33,091 nucleotides of DNA from Xenophilus azovorans DSM 13620 (GCF_000745855.1 NZ_JQKD01000050.1:1-33091), one strand, 5' to 3'. Positions 1 through 8,343 are shown, counted from the stretch's first letter. Translations and numbers: made by a program. Notes: generated from the sequence alone by a model not told the origin.

Positions 1-483
1 GTTCGCATGGGCAAGATCATCAAGGACAAGTATCCCGAGCTTGACGCCGAAGATCAGGAGGCCGTGCGCCAGCACGCCATCGCCGCCCTCAACCTCACGC
101 AGCAGGCCAAGCGGCTTGTCACCGAAGGCGAGAGCGATGGGTCGCCCAACACCGCCCTGATCGACGGCGTGCGCCGCTTCGCGATGGACGTGCGCGAGTT
201 GGACATCGACCTGATCGACCGCATCAACCCCTTCGGGGAAGCCTACGCCATCCTTGCCAAGACCATGAGCGAGGACAGCTTGAAGCAGGTCGCGGCAGCC
301 ATCTCGGCCAAGCGCACCTCGATCACGCCTGAGGATGCCAAAGTGATCGCCAAGCGCGCGGTTGAGTTCAAACGCGAGCGTGGGAGGGCTCCATCGGTTA
401 CCTCGCAGGACGCATGGGAAAAGCACCTTGCCGAAGGCGCGGCCGCCTTCATGCGTTTCAGGGCGGAGGGACGCTATGAGTAA
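1..483 (+). CDS. C-terminal part of a helicase-like protein (5' end outside window)
   Basis: The frame is open from the first base of the window to a TAA at 481-483, so this is probably the 3' end of a longer gene; an internal ATG at 7 has no clear ribosome site. The visible 160 residues are helical, charged and lack helicase motifs. From memory, such a tail (KYPEL..., then an INPFGEAYAILAK stretch) ends DEAD/DEAH-box helicase-family proteins encoded just before GIY-YIG nucleases in genomic islands; this is family recollection, not something the fragment itself proves. Near its end is a GRERGRAP-like element (GRAP at 382-393) that resembles one in the next protein. Its stop overlaps the next start by 8 nt (476-483), which indicates translational coupling. 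It could instead be a stand-alone small protein if the ATG at 7 is used. Confidence 0.6.
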   Translation, partial: VRMGKIIKDKYPELDAEDQEAVRQHAIAALNLTQQAKRLVTEGESDGSPNTALIDGVRRFAMDVRELDIDLIDRINPFGEAYAILAKTMSEDSLKQVAAAISAKRTSITPEDAKVIAKRAVEFKRERGRAPSVTSQDAWEKHLAEGAAAFMRFRAEGRYE

Positions 484-1678
484 CTCCGATCTTGACGACC
501 TGGCGGCAGAGCTGGCCGAGTTCGCTCCGGCTGAGAAGAAAAATGGCCGCCCAGCCAGCGAGGAGCGTGTCATTGCAGGCTTCGAGGAAATCCAACGCTT
601 CGTAGAGCAGCACGGGCGTGCGCCGCAGCATGGCGAAGACCGCGACATATTCGAGCGCCTATATGCCGTGCGGCTTGACCGTCTACGCGCGCTCCCGGAT
701 TGGCGTGCCTTGCTTGAGCCGCTGGACCATCAAGGCTTGCTTGCTGGAGCACCGACCGTTGCCGCTTCGGCGGACGAAACCATCGACATCGACGACCTGG
801 CTGCCGAACTGGCGGATGTCGCTGGCGCGGACGACATCACGGTCTTGCGCCACGTCCGAACCAGCGCCGAAAAGCGCGCCGCCGAGGAAGTCGCAGATCG
901 TAAGCCCTGCGAGGACTTCGAGACCTTCCAGCCTTTGTTCGAGCGCGTGCAGGCGGAAGTCAAGACCGGCATGCGCCAGTCCCAGCCCATCGAAGCAGGC
1001 CGCCGCGCGATTGAAGCCGGGGACTTCTTCGTTCTCGATGGCCTTACGCTCTACGTCGCCGAGGTCGGTGAGCCGCTGAAGACGACGGCCGGGGAAGTGG
1101 ACCGTCGCCTGCGCCTCATCTTCTCCAACGGCACCGAAAGCAATCTGCTGCTGCGCTCGCTCCAGCGTGCGTTCTACAACGACCCTGCCGCGCGGCGGCT
1201 GGCCTCGCCCGAGAGCGGGCAACTTTCTTTTGGCGGCGAGCTTGAGGCCGATGATGTGGAAAGCGGCACGATCTACGTCCTGCGCTCCCTGTCCGACCAC
1301 CCCTACGTTGCCCAACACCGCGACATCATCCACAAGATGGGCGTGACGGGCGGCAGGGTTGAAACGCGCATCGCCAACGCCGAAAACGAAGCGACCTACC
1401 TGCTTGCCAAGGTCGAAGTCGTTGCGACCTACAAGCTCGCGGGGATCAATCGCACCCGGATGGAGAACCTGTTCCACAGGCTGTTTGCACCCGCGCGGTT
1501 GAGTATCACCATCAATGACCGCTTCGGCCGTCCTGTGCAGCCAGAGGAGTGGTTCCTCGTCCCGCTGTTCGTCATCGATGAGGCCGTGGCGCGCATCAAG
1601 GATGGCAGCATCACCGGCTACATCTACGACCCCGGGACCGCCAAGTTGACAAAGGCCGAGAACAGCGCAAGCGCATGA
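476..1678 (+). CDS. GIY-YIG nuclease family protein (T5orf172/MUG113-type domain)
   Basis: 400 residues. The start at 476 is chosen because a strong GGAGG lies at about 465-469 and the ATG overlaps the upstream stop (ATGAGTAA); the same frame is open further upstream without such support. The C-terminal third carries a GIY-YIG-like core: TIYVLRS (265-271) as the GIY strand, HKMGVT (286-291) as the YIG strand, Arg294 and Arg298, and Glu330 in RMENLFH as the likely metal-binding glutamate. This matches the T5orf172/MUG113 branch. The N-terminal half is acidic and helical, with a duplicated DDLAAEL motif (7-13 and 106-112) and an HGRAP element (46-50) also seen in the helicase tail before it. 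Such domains cut DNA in homing, repair or defence settings; the target here is unknown. It is the second gene of a coupled pair. Fairly sure of the domain, not of the role. Confidence 0.82.
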   Translation: MSNSDLDDLAAELAEFAPAEKKNGRPASEERVIAGFEEIQRFVEQHGRAPQHGEDRDIFERLYAVRLDRLRALPDWRALLEPLDHQGLLAGAPTVAASADETIDIDDLAAELADVAGADDITVLRHVRTSAEKRAAEEVADRKPCEDFETFQPLFERVQAEVKTGMRQSQPIEAGRRAIEAGDFFVLDGLTLYVAEVGEPLKTTAGEVDRRLRLIFSNGTESNLLLRSLQRAFYNDPAARRLASPESGQLSFGGELEADDVESGTIYVLRSLSDHPYVAQHRDIIHKMGVTGGRVETRIANAENEATYLLAKVEVVATYKLAGINRTRMENLFHRLFAPARLSITINDRFGRPVQPEEWFLVPLFVIDEAVARIKDGSITGYIYDPGTAKLTKAENSASA

Positions 1679-1856
1679 TTGGCGCTGTCCTCCAGCCAGG
1701 CTAGCCTATTTGAAGTAGTTCTCCCCTGCACCAGCGCCGCTGCCGGTGCCCAAGCGAGCGAGCAAGCCGGGCATCGGTTTGCTCGGCCGTCTCACTGCCC
1801 CGGGTGGCGTGCCGGGCTGCACGGCCATGGCGACATGCCGGGGCGATTTCTGAGAG

Positions 1857-2156
1857 CTATGCTGCAGCGGTGTAGGGCTGGATCGTCGCCAGCTCCTCGC
1901 CGATGGATTGCCGAGTCACGTCGGCGTCATACTGGCTTTGCAGGTTCATCCAGAACTCCACGGACGTGCCGAAGAAGCGGGCGAGCCGCAGGGCCGTGTC
2001 GGCGGTGATCGCCCGGCCGTCCTTGACGATGGCGGCGATGCGCGTTTGCGGCACGTGAATGGCCTGAGCGAGCCGGTACTGGGTCAGGCTCATCGGCTCC
2101 AGAAACTCGGTCGCCAGGATTTCGCCCGGCGTCGGGATGGGTAGGGGCTTGGTCAT
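1857..2156 (-). CDS. higA: HigA-family antitoxin (XRE-type HTH)
   Basis: 99 residues from the ATG at 2156. An ATG two codons earlier (2162) is only about 2 nt from the GAGG ribosome site at 2165-2168, while 2156 has a normal 8-nt spacing. The N-terminus (MTKPLPIPTPGEILATEFL) is the usual opening of HigA addiction-module antitoxins, followed by an XRE helix-turn-helix (SLTQYRLAQAIHVPQTRIAAIV, recognition helix near VPQTRIAAI) and the family's FFGTSVEFWMNLQ segment. HigA binds and neutralises HigB and represses the operon by binding its promoter. It follows higB by 10 bp in the same direction, the toxin-first order typical of higBA. It sits between a nuclease gene and tRNA-Thr in what looks like accessory DNA. 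Confidence 0.93.
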   Translation of the reverse strand: MTKPLPIPTPGEILATEFLEPMSLTQYRLAQAIHVPQTRIAAIVKDGRAITADTALRLARFFGTSVEFWMNLQSQYDADVTRQSIGEELATIQPYTAAA

Positions 2157-2166
2157 GGTCATCACC

Positions 2167-2448
2167 TCAGTGGTAATCAACAATTTCAACGTCCTGCGGT
2201 CCCTCGGGCGTCCACACGAAGCAGATACGCCACTGGTCGTTCACGCGGATCGAGTGCTGCCCGGCACGGTCCCCGCGCAACGCCTCCAGCCGGTTGCCCG
2301 GCGGCACCAGCAAGTCCTGCAGAGCATGGGCGGCGTGCAGCATCCGCAGCTTGCGCAGTGCCACGCCCTCGATGTTGCGCCACCGAGGCACGCGCTGGAG
2401 CATGAACAGCGTCGCTGTCTCGGGACACTTGAAGGACTGGATTGCCAT
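2167..2448 (-). CDS. higB: HigB-family toxin (RelE/ParE fold mRNA interferase)
   Basis: 93 residues. The ATG at 2448 is preferred over the in-frame ATG at 2457 because the latter lies inside the predicted -10 box (2456-2461). Family signs are the N-terminal MAIQSFKC (compare the usual MIKSFK), the central LRMLHAAHALQDLLVPPGNRL, LRGDRAGQHSIRVNDQWRICF with the conserved basic and aromatic residues, and the C-terminal VEIVDYH. HigB toxins cut mRNA on the ribosome; HigA blocks them. The full fold appears present and no frameshift is seen, so the toxin is probably functional. With a start of transcription expected around 2449, the message would be almost leaderless. Confidence 0.93.
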   Translation of the reverse strand: MAIQSFKCPETATLFMLQRVPRWRNIEGVALRKLRMLHAAHALQDLLVPPGNRLEALRGDRAGQHSIRVNDQWRICFVWTPEGPQDVEIVDYH

Positions 2449-2455
2449 GGGACGC

Positions 2456-2484
2456 ATAATAACGCTATGCGTTAGTAACGTAAA
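2456..2484 (-). promoter_or_regulatory. higBA promoter and overlapping operator palindromes
   Basis: Read on the minus strand there is a -35 TTTACG (2479-2484), a 17-bp spacer and a -10 TATTAT (2456-2461). The spacer holds two overlapping inverted repeats: TAACGC-TAT-GCGTTA (2460-2474) and CGTTA-G-TAACG (2470-2480). Palindromes between and over promoter boxes are where HigA-type repressors normally bind, so autoregulation is likely. The promoter is seen directly; binding by HigA is inferred. Confidence 0.75.
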
Positions 2485-2697
2485 GCGGGATTATTCATGC
2501 GGCTGCGTCGGCGAGGTCGCGCAACGCCTCGGCGAAGGTGTAGGGGCTGGTCCGAGCGCCGACGGCGGCGAGATGCAACGGCTGCCGTCTGGCGCGTGGC
2601 AACGTCGCAACGTCAAGGCGGCGACGGTGCAGTGACGGCCTGATCTTTGGTCGAGCCCGCCAAAAATCGTCTTACATCCACCGTTACATCTGCCATG
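2485..2697. other. Non-coding junction between higBA and tRNA-Thr
   Basis: About 210 bases with no convincing gene. A short minus-strand frame ending at the TGA near 2496 (…YTFAEALRDLADAAA) could be the remnant of a gene's C-terminus, but it has no start or family match I recognise. This is the likely transition from accessory DNA to the core chromosome. Confidence 0.4.
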
Positions 2698-2739
2698 AAA
2701 AAGGCCCTGGTGCTACGAAATTCATAGCGACAGGGCCTT
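2698..2739 (-). terminator. Rho-independent terminator after tRNA-Thr
   Basis: Minus-strand stem AAGGCCCTG / CAGGGCCTT (2731-2739 with 2701-2709) runs directly into a T-run (A-run 2698-2702 on the plus strand). The 21-nt loop can itself form a small GCTA/TAGC hairpin. It lies just downstream of tRNA-Thr and may also end readthrough from fbp. Confidence 0.85.
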
Positions 2740-2747
2740 ATGGGCGT

Positions 2748-2823
2748 TGGTGCCGGAGAGAGGAATCGAACCCCCGACCTTCTCATTACGAATGAGCTGC
2801 TCTACCGACTGAGCTACTCCGGC
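2748..2823 (-). tRNA. tRNA-Thr (anticodon CGU), CCA encoded
   Basis: 76 nt on the minus strand. The acceptor stem GCCGGAG/CTCCGGC pairs fully, discriminator A is followed by encoded CCA (2748-2750). The D arm is GCTC..GAGC, the anticodon loop TTCGTAA gives CGU, and the T loop is TTCGATT. It closely resembles the E. coli tRNA-Thr(CGU) as I remember it, including the unpaired base at the top of the anticodon stem. Its 3' end points toward the accessory genes at 1-2640, so it is a plausible integration site. Confidence 0.97.
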
Positions 2824-2833
2824 GAAGCCTGCA

Positions 2834-2841
2834 ATTATAGC
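2834..2841 (-). promoter_or_regulatory. Extended -10 promoter of tRNA-Thr
   Basis: A perfect TATAAT (2834-2839) preceded by TGC forms an extended -10 element, 10 bp upstream of the tRNA 5' end and within the short gap after the fbp stop. No good -35 is visible at 16-18 bp spacing, which fits promoters that rely on the extended -10. Confidence 0.65.
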
Positions 2842-2848
2842 AAGGGGA

Positions 2849-3862
2849 TCAGGCGCCGGCGCCCGTGTGGTAGCCGGTCACGCGCTCGACCTCGTTCTTG
2901 GAACCGAGGAACACGGCCACCCGTTCGTGCAGCTTGCTGGGCTGCAGGTCGAGGATGCGCTCGCGTCCGTTGGTGGCGGCGCCGCCGGCCTGCTCGACCA
3001 GCCAGGCCATGGGGTTGGCCTCGTACATCAGGCGCAGCTTGCCCGGCTTCTCGGGCTCGCGCTTGTCCCAGGGGTACATGAAGACGCCGCCGCGCGTCAG
3101 GATGCGGTGCACGTCGGCCACCATGCTGGCGATCCAGCGCATGTTGAAGTCCTTGCCGCGCGGGCCTTCCCGGCCGGTCAGGCATTCGTCGATGTAGCGC
3201 TTCACGGGGGCGTCCCAGTGGCGCATGTTGCTCATGTTGATCGCGAATTCCTTCGTGTCGGCGGGAATGCGCACGTGTTCCTGCGTCAGCACGAAGCTGC
3301 CCTGCTCGCGGTCGAGCGTGAACATCGCCACGCCGTCGCCCACGGTGAGCACCAGCGTGGTCTGCGGGCCGTAGACGCAGTAGCCGGCGGCCACCTGCTT
3401 GGCGCCGGCCTGGAGGAAGTCGGACTCCTGCACGCCGGGCTGCTCGTCGGGCTTCTTGAGCACGCTGAAGATGGTGCCGATGCTGACGTTCACGTCGATG
3501 TTGCTGGAGCCGTCGAGCGGATCGAACAGCAGCAGGTATTCGCCCTGCGGGTAGCGGTTGGGCACGACGTAGATGCTGTCCATCTCCTCGCTGGCCATGG
3601 CCGCGAGGTGGCCGCCCCATTCGTTGGCCTCGATCAGCACCTCGTTGGCGATGATGTCCAGCTTCTTCTGCACCTCGCCCTGCACGTTCTCGCTCTCGGC
3701 GGTGCCGAGCACGCCGCCCAGCGCGCCCTTGTTGACGGCCTGGCTGATGCTCTTGCAGGCGCGCGCCACCACTTCGAGCAGCAGGCGCAGCTGGGAGGGG
3801 ATGAGCCCGTCGACGCGCTGCTGCTCGACGAGATAGCGGGTCAGGGAGACTTTGGATGCCAT
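2849..3862 (-). CDS. fbp: Class 1 fructose-1,6-bisphosphatase
   Basis: 337 residues, the normal length for class 1 FBPase. It hydrolyses fructose 1,6-bisphosphate to fructose 6-phosphate, the committed step of gluconeogenesis, in the cytosol with Mg2+. Metal-site residues are Glu92-Glu93 (MASEEMDS) and the FDPLDGSSN signature (113-121, Asp114 and Asp117); the substrate-binding part includes [19 protein letters not shown] and the AGG.ATNG segment. The ATG at 3862 has GAGGAA 8-9 nt upstream. It is the last gene of prfB-HAD-pepN-fbp, 22 bp after pepN, so probably co-transcribed. Confidence 0.98.
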   Translation of the reverse strand: MASKVSLTRYLVEQQRVDGLIPSQLRLLLEVVARACKSISQAVNKGALGGVLGTAESENVQGEVQKKLDIIANEVLIEANEWGGHLAAMASEEMDSIYVVPNRYPQGEYLLLFDPLDGSSNIDVNVSIGTIFSVLKKPDEQPGVQESDFLQAGAKQVAAGYCVYGPQTTLVLTVGDGVAMFTLDREQGSFVLTQEHVRIPADTKEFAINMSNMRHWDAPVKRYIDECLTGREGPRGKDFNMRWIASMVADVHRILTRGGVFMYPWDKREPEKPGKLRLMYEANPMAWLVEQAGGAATNGRERILDLQPSKLHERVAVFLGSKNEVERVTGYHTGAGA

Positions 3863-3884
3863 GCGTTTCGTTCCTCGGCAGATG

Positions 3885-6578
3885 TCAGTTTGAGAGCGCG
3901 CGGGTGACGACCTCGAGGGTGTCCTTGCTCAGTTCGGGCCGGGCGGCCACGCGGGCGATGGCCTCGCGCGCGGCGCTGCGGTAGGGCTCGGCCAGCTTGC
4001 TCCAGCGGTCCATGGCGCGCGCCAGGCGGGCGGCCACCTGCGGGTTGATGGCGTCCAGCTCGATCACGCGCTCGCTCCACCACACGTAGCCGGCGGCGTC
4101 GGGGCGGTGGAAGGCGCCGGGGTTGGCGCTGCAGTAGCTGAAGATCACGCTGCGCGCGCGGTTCGGGTTCCTGATGGAGAAGTCCGGATGCTTCATCAGC
4201 TGCTTGACCAGCGGCAGCACGTCGCCGCCGCGGTCGGGCGCGCCGGCCTGCAGGGCGAACCACTTGTCGATGACCAGCGCCTCGTCCCTGAACATGGCGT
4301 GGAAGCGCACCAGCGCCTGCTGGGCCAGTGCATGGCCCGAGACCACCAGCGCCGAAAGGGCGTTGAAGCGGTCGGTCATGTTGCCCGCGTCCTTGAAGCG
4401 CTGCAGCGTCTTGCCGGGCCAGACGGTGTCGCCCGACGCGCGCGCGGCGATGCACAGGTGCGTGAGCGCCATGCCGGCCAGCGCGCGGCGGCCGGCCGAA
4501 GCCGGGTCGGGCCGGTAGGCGCCGGTGTCCTTGTGCTCCTCGTAGGCCCAGGCCCAGTCGGACGCCAGCGCGGTGGCGAGCTGGGTGCGCATGGCCTCGC
4601 GCACCACGTGCACACGCTGCGGGTCCACCACGGCGAGCTGTTCGGCGATGTAGGTCTCCGAGGGCAGCGTGAGCACCAGTTCCTTGAAGGCGGCGTCCAG
4701 CGTGGGGTGGCGCAGCACCTGGCGCATCGCCTCGACGAAGGCCTCGCCCAGCACCGGCGTGCCGGGCGCGGGGACGCCCTCGATGGCCGCCAGCGCGGCG
4801 CGCAGCGCCAGGCGTTGGCCGGCCTCCCAGCGGTTGAACGGGTCGCTGTCGTGCGCCAGCAGGGCCAGGAGCTGCGCGTCGCCGTAGTCGAAGTCCAGCA
4901 CCACCGGCGCGCTGAAGCCGCGCAGGATGGAGGGCACGGGCTCGGCGTCGATGCCGGTGAAGGTGAAGCGCTGCGCGGCCTCGGTGAGCACCAGGGTGCG
5001 CGTGCCTGCCACGGCCGGGCCGCCGTCGTCGAGCTGCAGGGGCAGGTCCTGCCCGTCGGGGCCGAGCAGGCCCAGGTTGACGGGGATGACGAAGGGCTGC
5101 TTGTCGCCCTGGCCCGGCGTGGGCGGGCAGCTCTGCGTGAAGTCCAGCGTGTAGGTGCGGGCGGCCGCGTCGTGCTGGCCGCGCACCGCCACGCGCGGCG
5201 TGCCCGACTGGCTGTACCAGCGCTTGAACTGCGGCAGGTGGCGGGCCAGCGCGCTGTCGGGGTTGGCGTCCGCGATCGCCTGGGCGAAGTCGTCGCAGGT
5301 GACGGCCTGGCCGTCGTGGCGCTGGAAGTAGAGCGTCATGCCGCGGGCGAAGCCATCGCGGCCCACCAGCGTCTGCATCATGCGCACCACCTCCGCCCCC
5401 TTCTCGTAGATGGTGACGGTGTAGAAGTTGCTGATCTCGATGTAGCTGTCGGGCCGCACCGGGTGGGCCATCGGGCCGGCGTCTTCGGGGAACTGGGCGG
5501 TGCGCAGCACGCGCACGTCCTCGATGCGCTTGACGGCGCGCGCCGACGCGTCGGCGCACAGGTCCATGCTGAATTCCTGGTCGCGGAAGACGGTGAGGCC
5601 CTCCTTGAGCGAGAGCTGGAACCAGTCGCGGCAGGTGACGCGGTCGCCCGTCCAGTTGTGGAAGTACTCGTGGCCCACCACGCTCTCGATGTTGGCGTAG
5701 TCGGCGTCGGTGGCGGTGGCCTGGCTGGCCAGCACGTACTTCGTGTTGAAGATGTTCAGGCCCTTGTTCTCCATCGCACCCATGTTGAAGTCGCTGGTGG
5801 CGACGATCATGAAGCGGTCCAGGTCGAGCGCCAGGCCGAAGCGCGACTCGTCCCACACGATGGAGTGCACGAGCGAGTTCATCGCGTGCTCGGTCTTGTC
5901 CAGGTCGCCAGCGCGCACGTAGACCTGCAGCAGGTGCTCCTTGCCGTTGCGCGCCTTCACGCGCTGCTCGCGCGCGACCAGCTTGCCGGCCACCAGGGCG
6001 AACAGGTAGCTGGGCTTCCTGAACGGGTCGGCCCAGCGCGCGAAGTGCCGGCCTTCGGGCAGGTCGCCGTGCTCGACCAGGTTGCCGTTGGACAGCAGCA
6101 CCGGGTAGGCGGCCTTCTCGGCGCGCAGCGTCACCGTGTAGCTGGCCATCACGTCCGGGCGGTCCAGGAAGTAGGTGATGCGGCGGAAGCCCTCGGCCTC
6201 GCACTGCGTGAAGAAGGTGTCCTGGCTGACGAACAGGCCCATCAACTGGGTGTTCTTGGCCGGGCAGCAGGTGGTGAAGACCTCCAGCTCGAAGCTGTCG
6301 GGCAGGCCGTCGAGCACGAGCTGGTCGCCTTCCATGCGGAAGGAGGCACCCTGGCCGTCGACCAGCACGCGGGCCAGGTTCAGCTCGTCGCCGTCCAGGC
6401 GCAGCGGCTCGGCCGGCACGTCGGGGTTGCGGCGCATCTGCATGCGGTTGAGCACGCGGGTCTTGGCCGGATCGAGGTCGAAGGTCAGGTCGACGGTGTC
6501 GATCCAGTACGCCGGCGGGCGGTAATCCTCGCGGCGGATGGCCACGGGCTGGGCTTGGGCGTCACGCGAGAGCAGCAT
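3885..6578 (-). CDS. pepN: Aminopeptidase N (M1 zinc metallopeptidase)
   Basis: 897 residues, close to bacterial PepN (about 870). It removes N-terminal amino acids from peptides in the cytosol during late protein turnover. The exopeptidase motif GAMEN is at 267-271 and the zinc site HEYFH at 303-307 with the third ligand Glu326 (LKEGLTVF), the same spacing as in E. coli PepN. The N-terminal domain has the usual [13 protein letters not shown] beta-sandwich start, and the C-terminal half has the helical solenoid ending [14 protein letters not shown]. The ATG at 6578 overlaps the end of the HAD phosphatase gene by 17 nt, which suggests coupling. No missing key residues. Confidence 0.97.
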   Translation of the reverse strand: MLLSRDAQAQPVAIRREDYRPPAYWIDTVDLTFDLDPAKTRVLNRMQMRRNPDVPAEPLRLDGDELNLARVLVDGQGASFRMEGDQLVLDGLPDSFELEVFTTCCPAKNTQLMGLFVSQDTFFTQCEAEGFRRITYFLDRPDVMASYTVTLRAEKAAYPVLLSNGNLVEHGDLPEGRHFARWADPFRKPSYLFALVAGKLVAREQRVKARNGKEHLLQVYVRAGDLDKTEHAMNSLVHSIVWDESRFGLALDLDRFMIVATSDFNMGAMENKGLNIFNTKYVLASQATATDADYANIESVVGHEYFHNWTGDRVTCRDWFQLSLKEGLTVFRDQEFSMDLCADASARAVKRIEDVRVLRTAQFPEDAGPMAHPVRPDSYIEISNFYTVTIYEKGAEVVRMMQTLVGRDGFARGMTLYFQRHDGQAVTCDDFAQAIADANPDSALARHLPQFKRWYSQSGTPRVAVRGQHDAAARTYTLDFTQSCPPTPGQGDKQPFVIPVNLGLLGPDGQDLPLQLDDGGPAVAGTRTLVLTEAAQRFTFTGIDAEPVPSILRGFSAPVVLDFDYGDAQLLALLAHDSDPFNRWEAGQRLALRAALAAIEGVPAPGTPVLGEAFVEAMRQVLRHPTLDAAFKELVLTLPSETYIAEQLAVVDPQRVHVVREAMRTQLATALASDWAWAYEEHKDTGAYRPDPASAGRRALAGMALTHLCIAARASGDTVWPGKTLQRFKDAGNMTDRFNALSALVVSGHALAQQALVRFHAMFRDEALVIDKWFALQAGAPDRGGDVLPLVKQLMKHPDFSIRNPNRARSVIFSYCSANPGAFHRPDAAGYVWWSERVIELDAINPQVAARLARAMDRWSKLAEPYRSAAREAIARVAARPELSKDTLEVVTRALSN

Positions 6579-7236
6579 CGAGCGTCTCCAGGAAATTCGA
6601 TCGGGCGAGTTGGTGGTAGTCGCGCACGGCGGCGATCACGTGCGCGCCGGCGAGTTCGGCGGGTGAATGGCTGCTGCACACGGCGACGGCGCGCATGCCG
6701 CCGCGGCGGGCAGCCTCGATGCCGAAGGGCGCGTCCTCGAAGACGATGCAGCGCTCGGGCCGGGCGCCGATGCGGCGCGCCGCCTCCAGGAAGATGGCGG
6801 GCTCGGGCTTGCCGGCCAGGCCCTCGTCGCCGCCGACGATGGCCAGCGGCAGCGGGTCCATCTTCAGGCGCGACATGGCGAAGGCGATGTTGTGTCGGTC
6901 GCCGGCGGTGCCCACGGCGATCTTCAGGCCGCGCTGCGCCGCCTGCCGGGCGAAGTCCGTGAAGCCCGCCACTTCGGTGAAGGTGGCGTCGAACAGCTCG
7001 CGGTAGATGACTTCCTTCTCGTGGACCAGCGCCAGGCACTCGTCGTCCGCCAGCTCGCGCTCGAACACCTCGCGCATGCACTCGGTGCCGGTGCGGCCGG
7101 TGGTGCGGCGCAGGATCTCGTCGGCCGGCATGGTGATGCCGTGGCGCCGCGCGAACTCCACCCACGACTTCGCATGCCAGGGCATGGAGTCGATCATGGT
7201 GCCGTCCATGTCGAAGATGAGGGCTTCCGCTTTCAT
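6562..7236 (-). CDS. HAD-superfamily (subfamily IA) phosphatase / phosphoglucomutase-like hydrolase
   Basis: 224 residues from the ATG at 7236; the frame is open further upstream but that part lies inside prfB. It has all HAD motifs: Asp9 nucleophile and Asp11 in FDMDGT, Thr110 in VGTAG, Lys143 in GKPEP, and Glu167-Asp168 in FEDAPFG. A helical cap (about 18-85) places it with the beta-phosphoglucomutase and sugar-phosphate phosphatases (YqaB/YfbT types). The substrate cannot be read from sequence. It starts 2 bp after the prfB stop and overlaps pepN by 17 nt, so it sits in a tight operon with them. Confidence 0.9.
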   Translation of the reverse strand: MKAEALIFDMDGTMIDSMPWHAKSWVEFARRHGITMPADEILRRTTGRTGTECMREVFERELADDECLALVHEKEVIYRELFDATFTEVAGFTDFARQAAQRGLKIAVGTAGDRHNIAFAMSRLKMDPLPLAIVGGDEGLAGKPEPAIFLEAARRIGARPERCIVFEDAPFGIEAARRGGMRAVAVCSSHSPAELAGAHVIAAVRDYHQLARSNFLETLDAALA

Positions 7237-7238
7237 CG

Positions 7239-8343
7239 TCACACGCCCTGCTTGAGCGACGCCTCGATGAAGGCATCCAGGTCGCCGTCCAGCACCTTCT
7301 GCGTGGCCGAGATTTCGACGTTGGTGCGCAGGTCCTTGATGCGGCTGTTGTCCAGCACATAGCTGCGGATCTGGTGGCCCCAGCCGACGTCCGTCTTGGA
7401 GTCCTCCAGCTTCTGCTGCTCTTCCTGGCGCTTGCGCATCTCGTGGTCGTACAGGCGCGAGCGCAGGCGTTTCCAGGCCACGTCGCGGTTGCTGTGCTGG
7501 CTGCGCCCGTCCTGGCACTGCACCACGATACCGGTGGGGATGTGCGTCAGGCGCACCGCCGAGTCGGTCTTGTTGATGTGCTGGCCGCCCGCGCCCGAGG
7601 CGCGATAGGTGTCGGTGCGCACGTCGGCCGGGTTGATCTCGATCTCGATGGAGTCGTCGATCTCGGGGTACACGAAGATGCTGGCAAAGCTGGTGTGACG
7701 CCCGCCCGAGGAGTCGAAGGGCGATTTGCGCACCAGGCGGTGCACGCCGGTCTCGGTGCGCAGCAGGCCGTAGGCGTACTCGCCCTCGATCTTGAGGGTG
7801 GCGCCCTTGATGCCGGCCGTGTCGCCGGGCGACTCGTCCTCCACCGTGGTCTTGAAGCCCTTGCGCTCGGCGTACTTCAGGTACTGGCGCATCAGCATGC
7901 TGGCCCAGTCCTGCGCCTCGGTGCCGCCCGCACCGGCCTGGATGTCGAGGAAGCAGTTCAGCGGATCGGCCGGGTTGTTGAACATGCGGCGGAACTCGAG
8001 CGCCTCGATTTCCTTCTGCAGCTCGGCTGCGTCGTCGGCGATGGCCTGCAGCCCGGCCTCGTCGCCTTCCTCCCGGCTCATCTCGTAGAGCTCGGTGTTG
8101 TCGGCCAGCTCACGACCCAGGCGCTCCAGCACGAGCACCACGCCGTCGAGCGCCTTCTTTTCCTTGCCCAGCTCCTGGGCCTTCTTCGGATCGTTCCAGA
8201 CCGCCGGGTCTTCCAGGGCGGCGTTGACGGTCCTCAGTCGTTCGGCCTTGGCATCGTAGTCAAAGATACCTCCGCAGGTCGACCGCGCGCGTGCTCAGGT
8301 CTTCCAGGGTGGTGCCGATCTGGTTGATGCGTTCTGCGTCCAT
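7239..8343 (-). CDS. prfB: Peptide chain release factor 2, made by programmed +1 frameshift
   Basis: Two frames are joined. The first begins at ATG 8343 ([10 protein letters not shown]...) and runs 27 codons to an in-frame TGA at 8260-8262; the second continues from GAC at 8259-8261 to the TGA at 7239. The joined product is 367 residues, close to E. coli RF2 (365). It recognises UGA and UAA stops and releases the peptide: the SPF recognition tripeptide is at about 207-209 ([11 protein letters not shown]) and the catalytic GGQ at about 252-254 (GAGGQHINK). It heads the operon prfB-HAD-pepN-fbp. A caller that ignores the shift would begin at an internal codon near 8141 and lose domain 1. Upstream it is 73 bp from the hydrolase gene on the same strand. 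Confidence 0.97.
8259..8273 (-). promoter_or_regulatory. RF2 programmed frameshift site
   Basis: Minus-strand sequence CGGAGGTATCTTTGAC. A GGAGG Shine-Dalgarno-like element (8269-8273) lies just before the slippery CTT and the TGA followed by C. This is the same layout as the E. coli prfB site, where low RF2 favours slipping from CTT to TTT and so raises RF2 synthesis. Confidence 0.95.

Noticed and set aside
362-475. Upstream extension of the GIY-YIG gene to an ATG at 362
   Set aside because: The extra 38 residues lie within the helicase frame; the ATG at 476 has a GGAGG and the coupled stop/start.
1679-1856. Possible terminator or small gene between the nuclease and higA
   Set aside because: No stem followed by a T-run and no frame with a ribosome site; nothing supportable.
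2294-2635. Plus-strand frame over the higBA promoter region
   Set aside because: It covers the higB gene and operator in antisense and shows no protein features.
4107-6962. 951-codon open frame on the plus strand across pepN
   Set aside because: It lies opposite a clear pepN gene, has a composition of Ala/Gly/Arg/His/Val repeats typical of antisense reading in high-GC DNA, and has no recognisable motif.
7237-7518. Extension of the HAD phosphatase to a start at 7518
   Set aside because: The extension is antisense-like Ala/Gly/Arg/Gln composition within prfB; the HAD domain begins exactly at MKAEALIFDMDGT.
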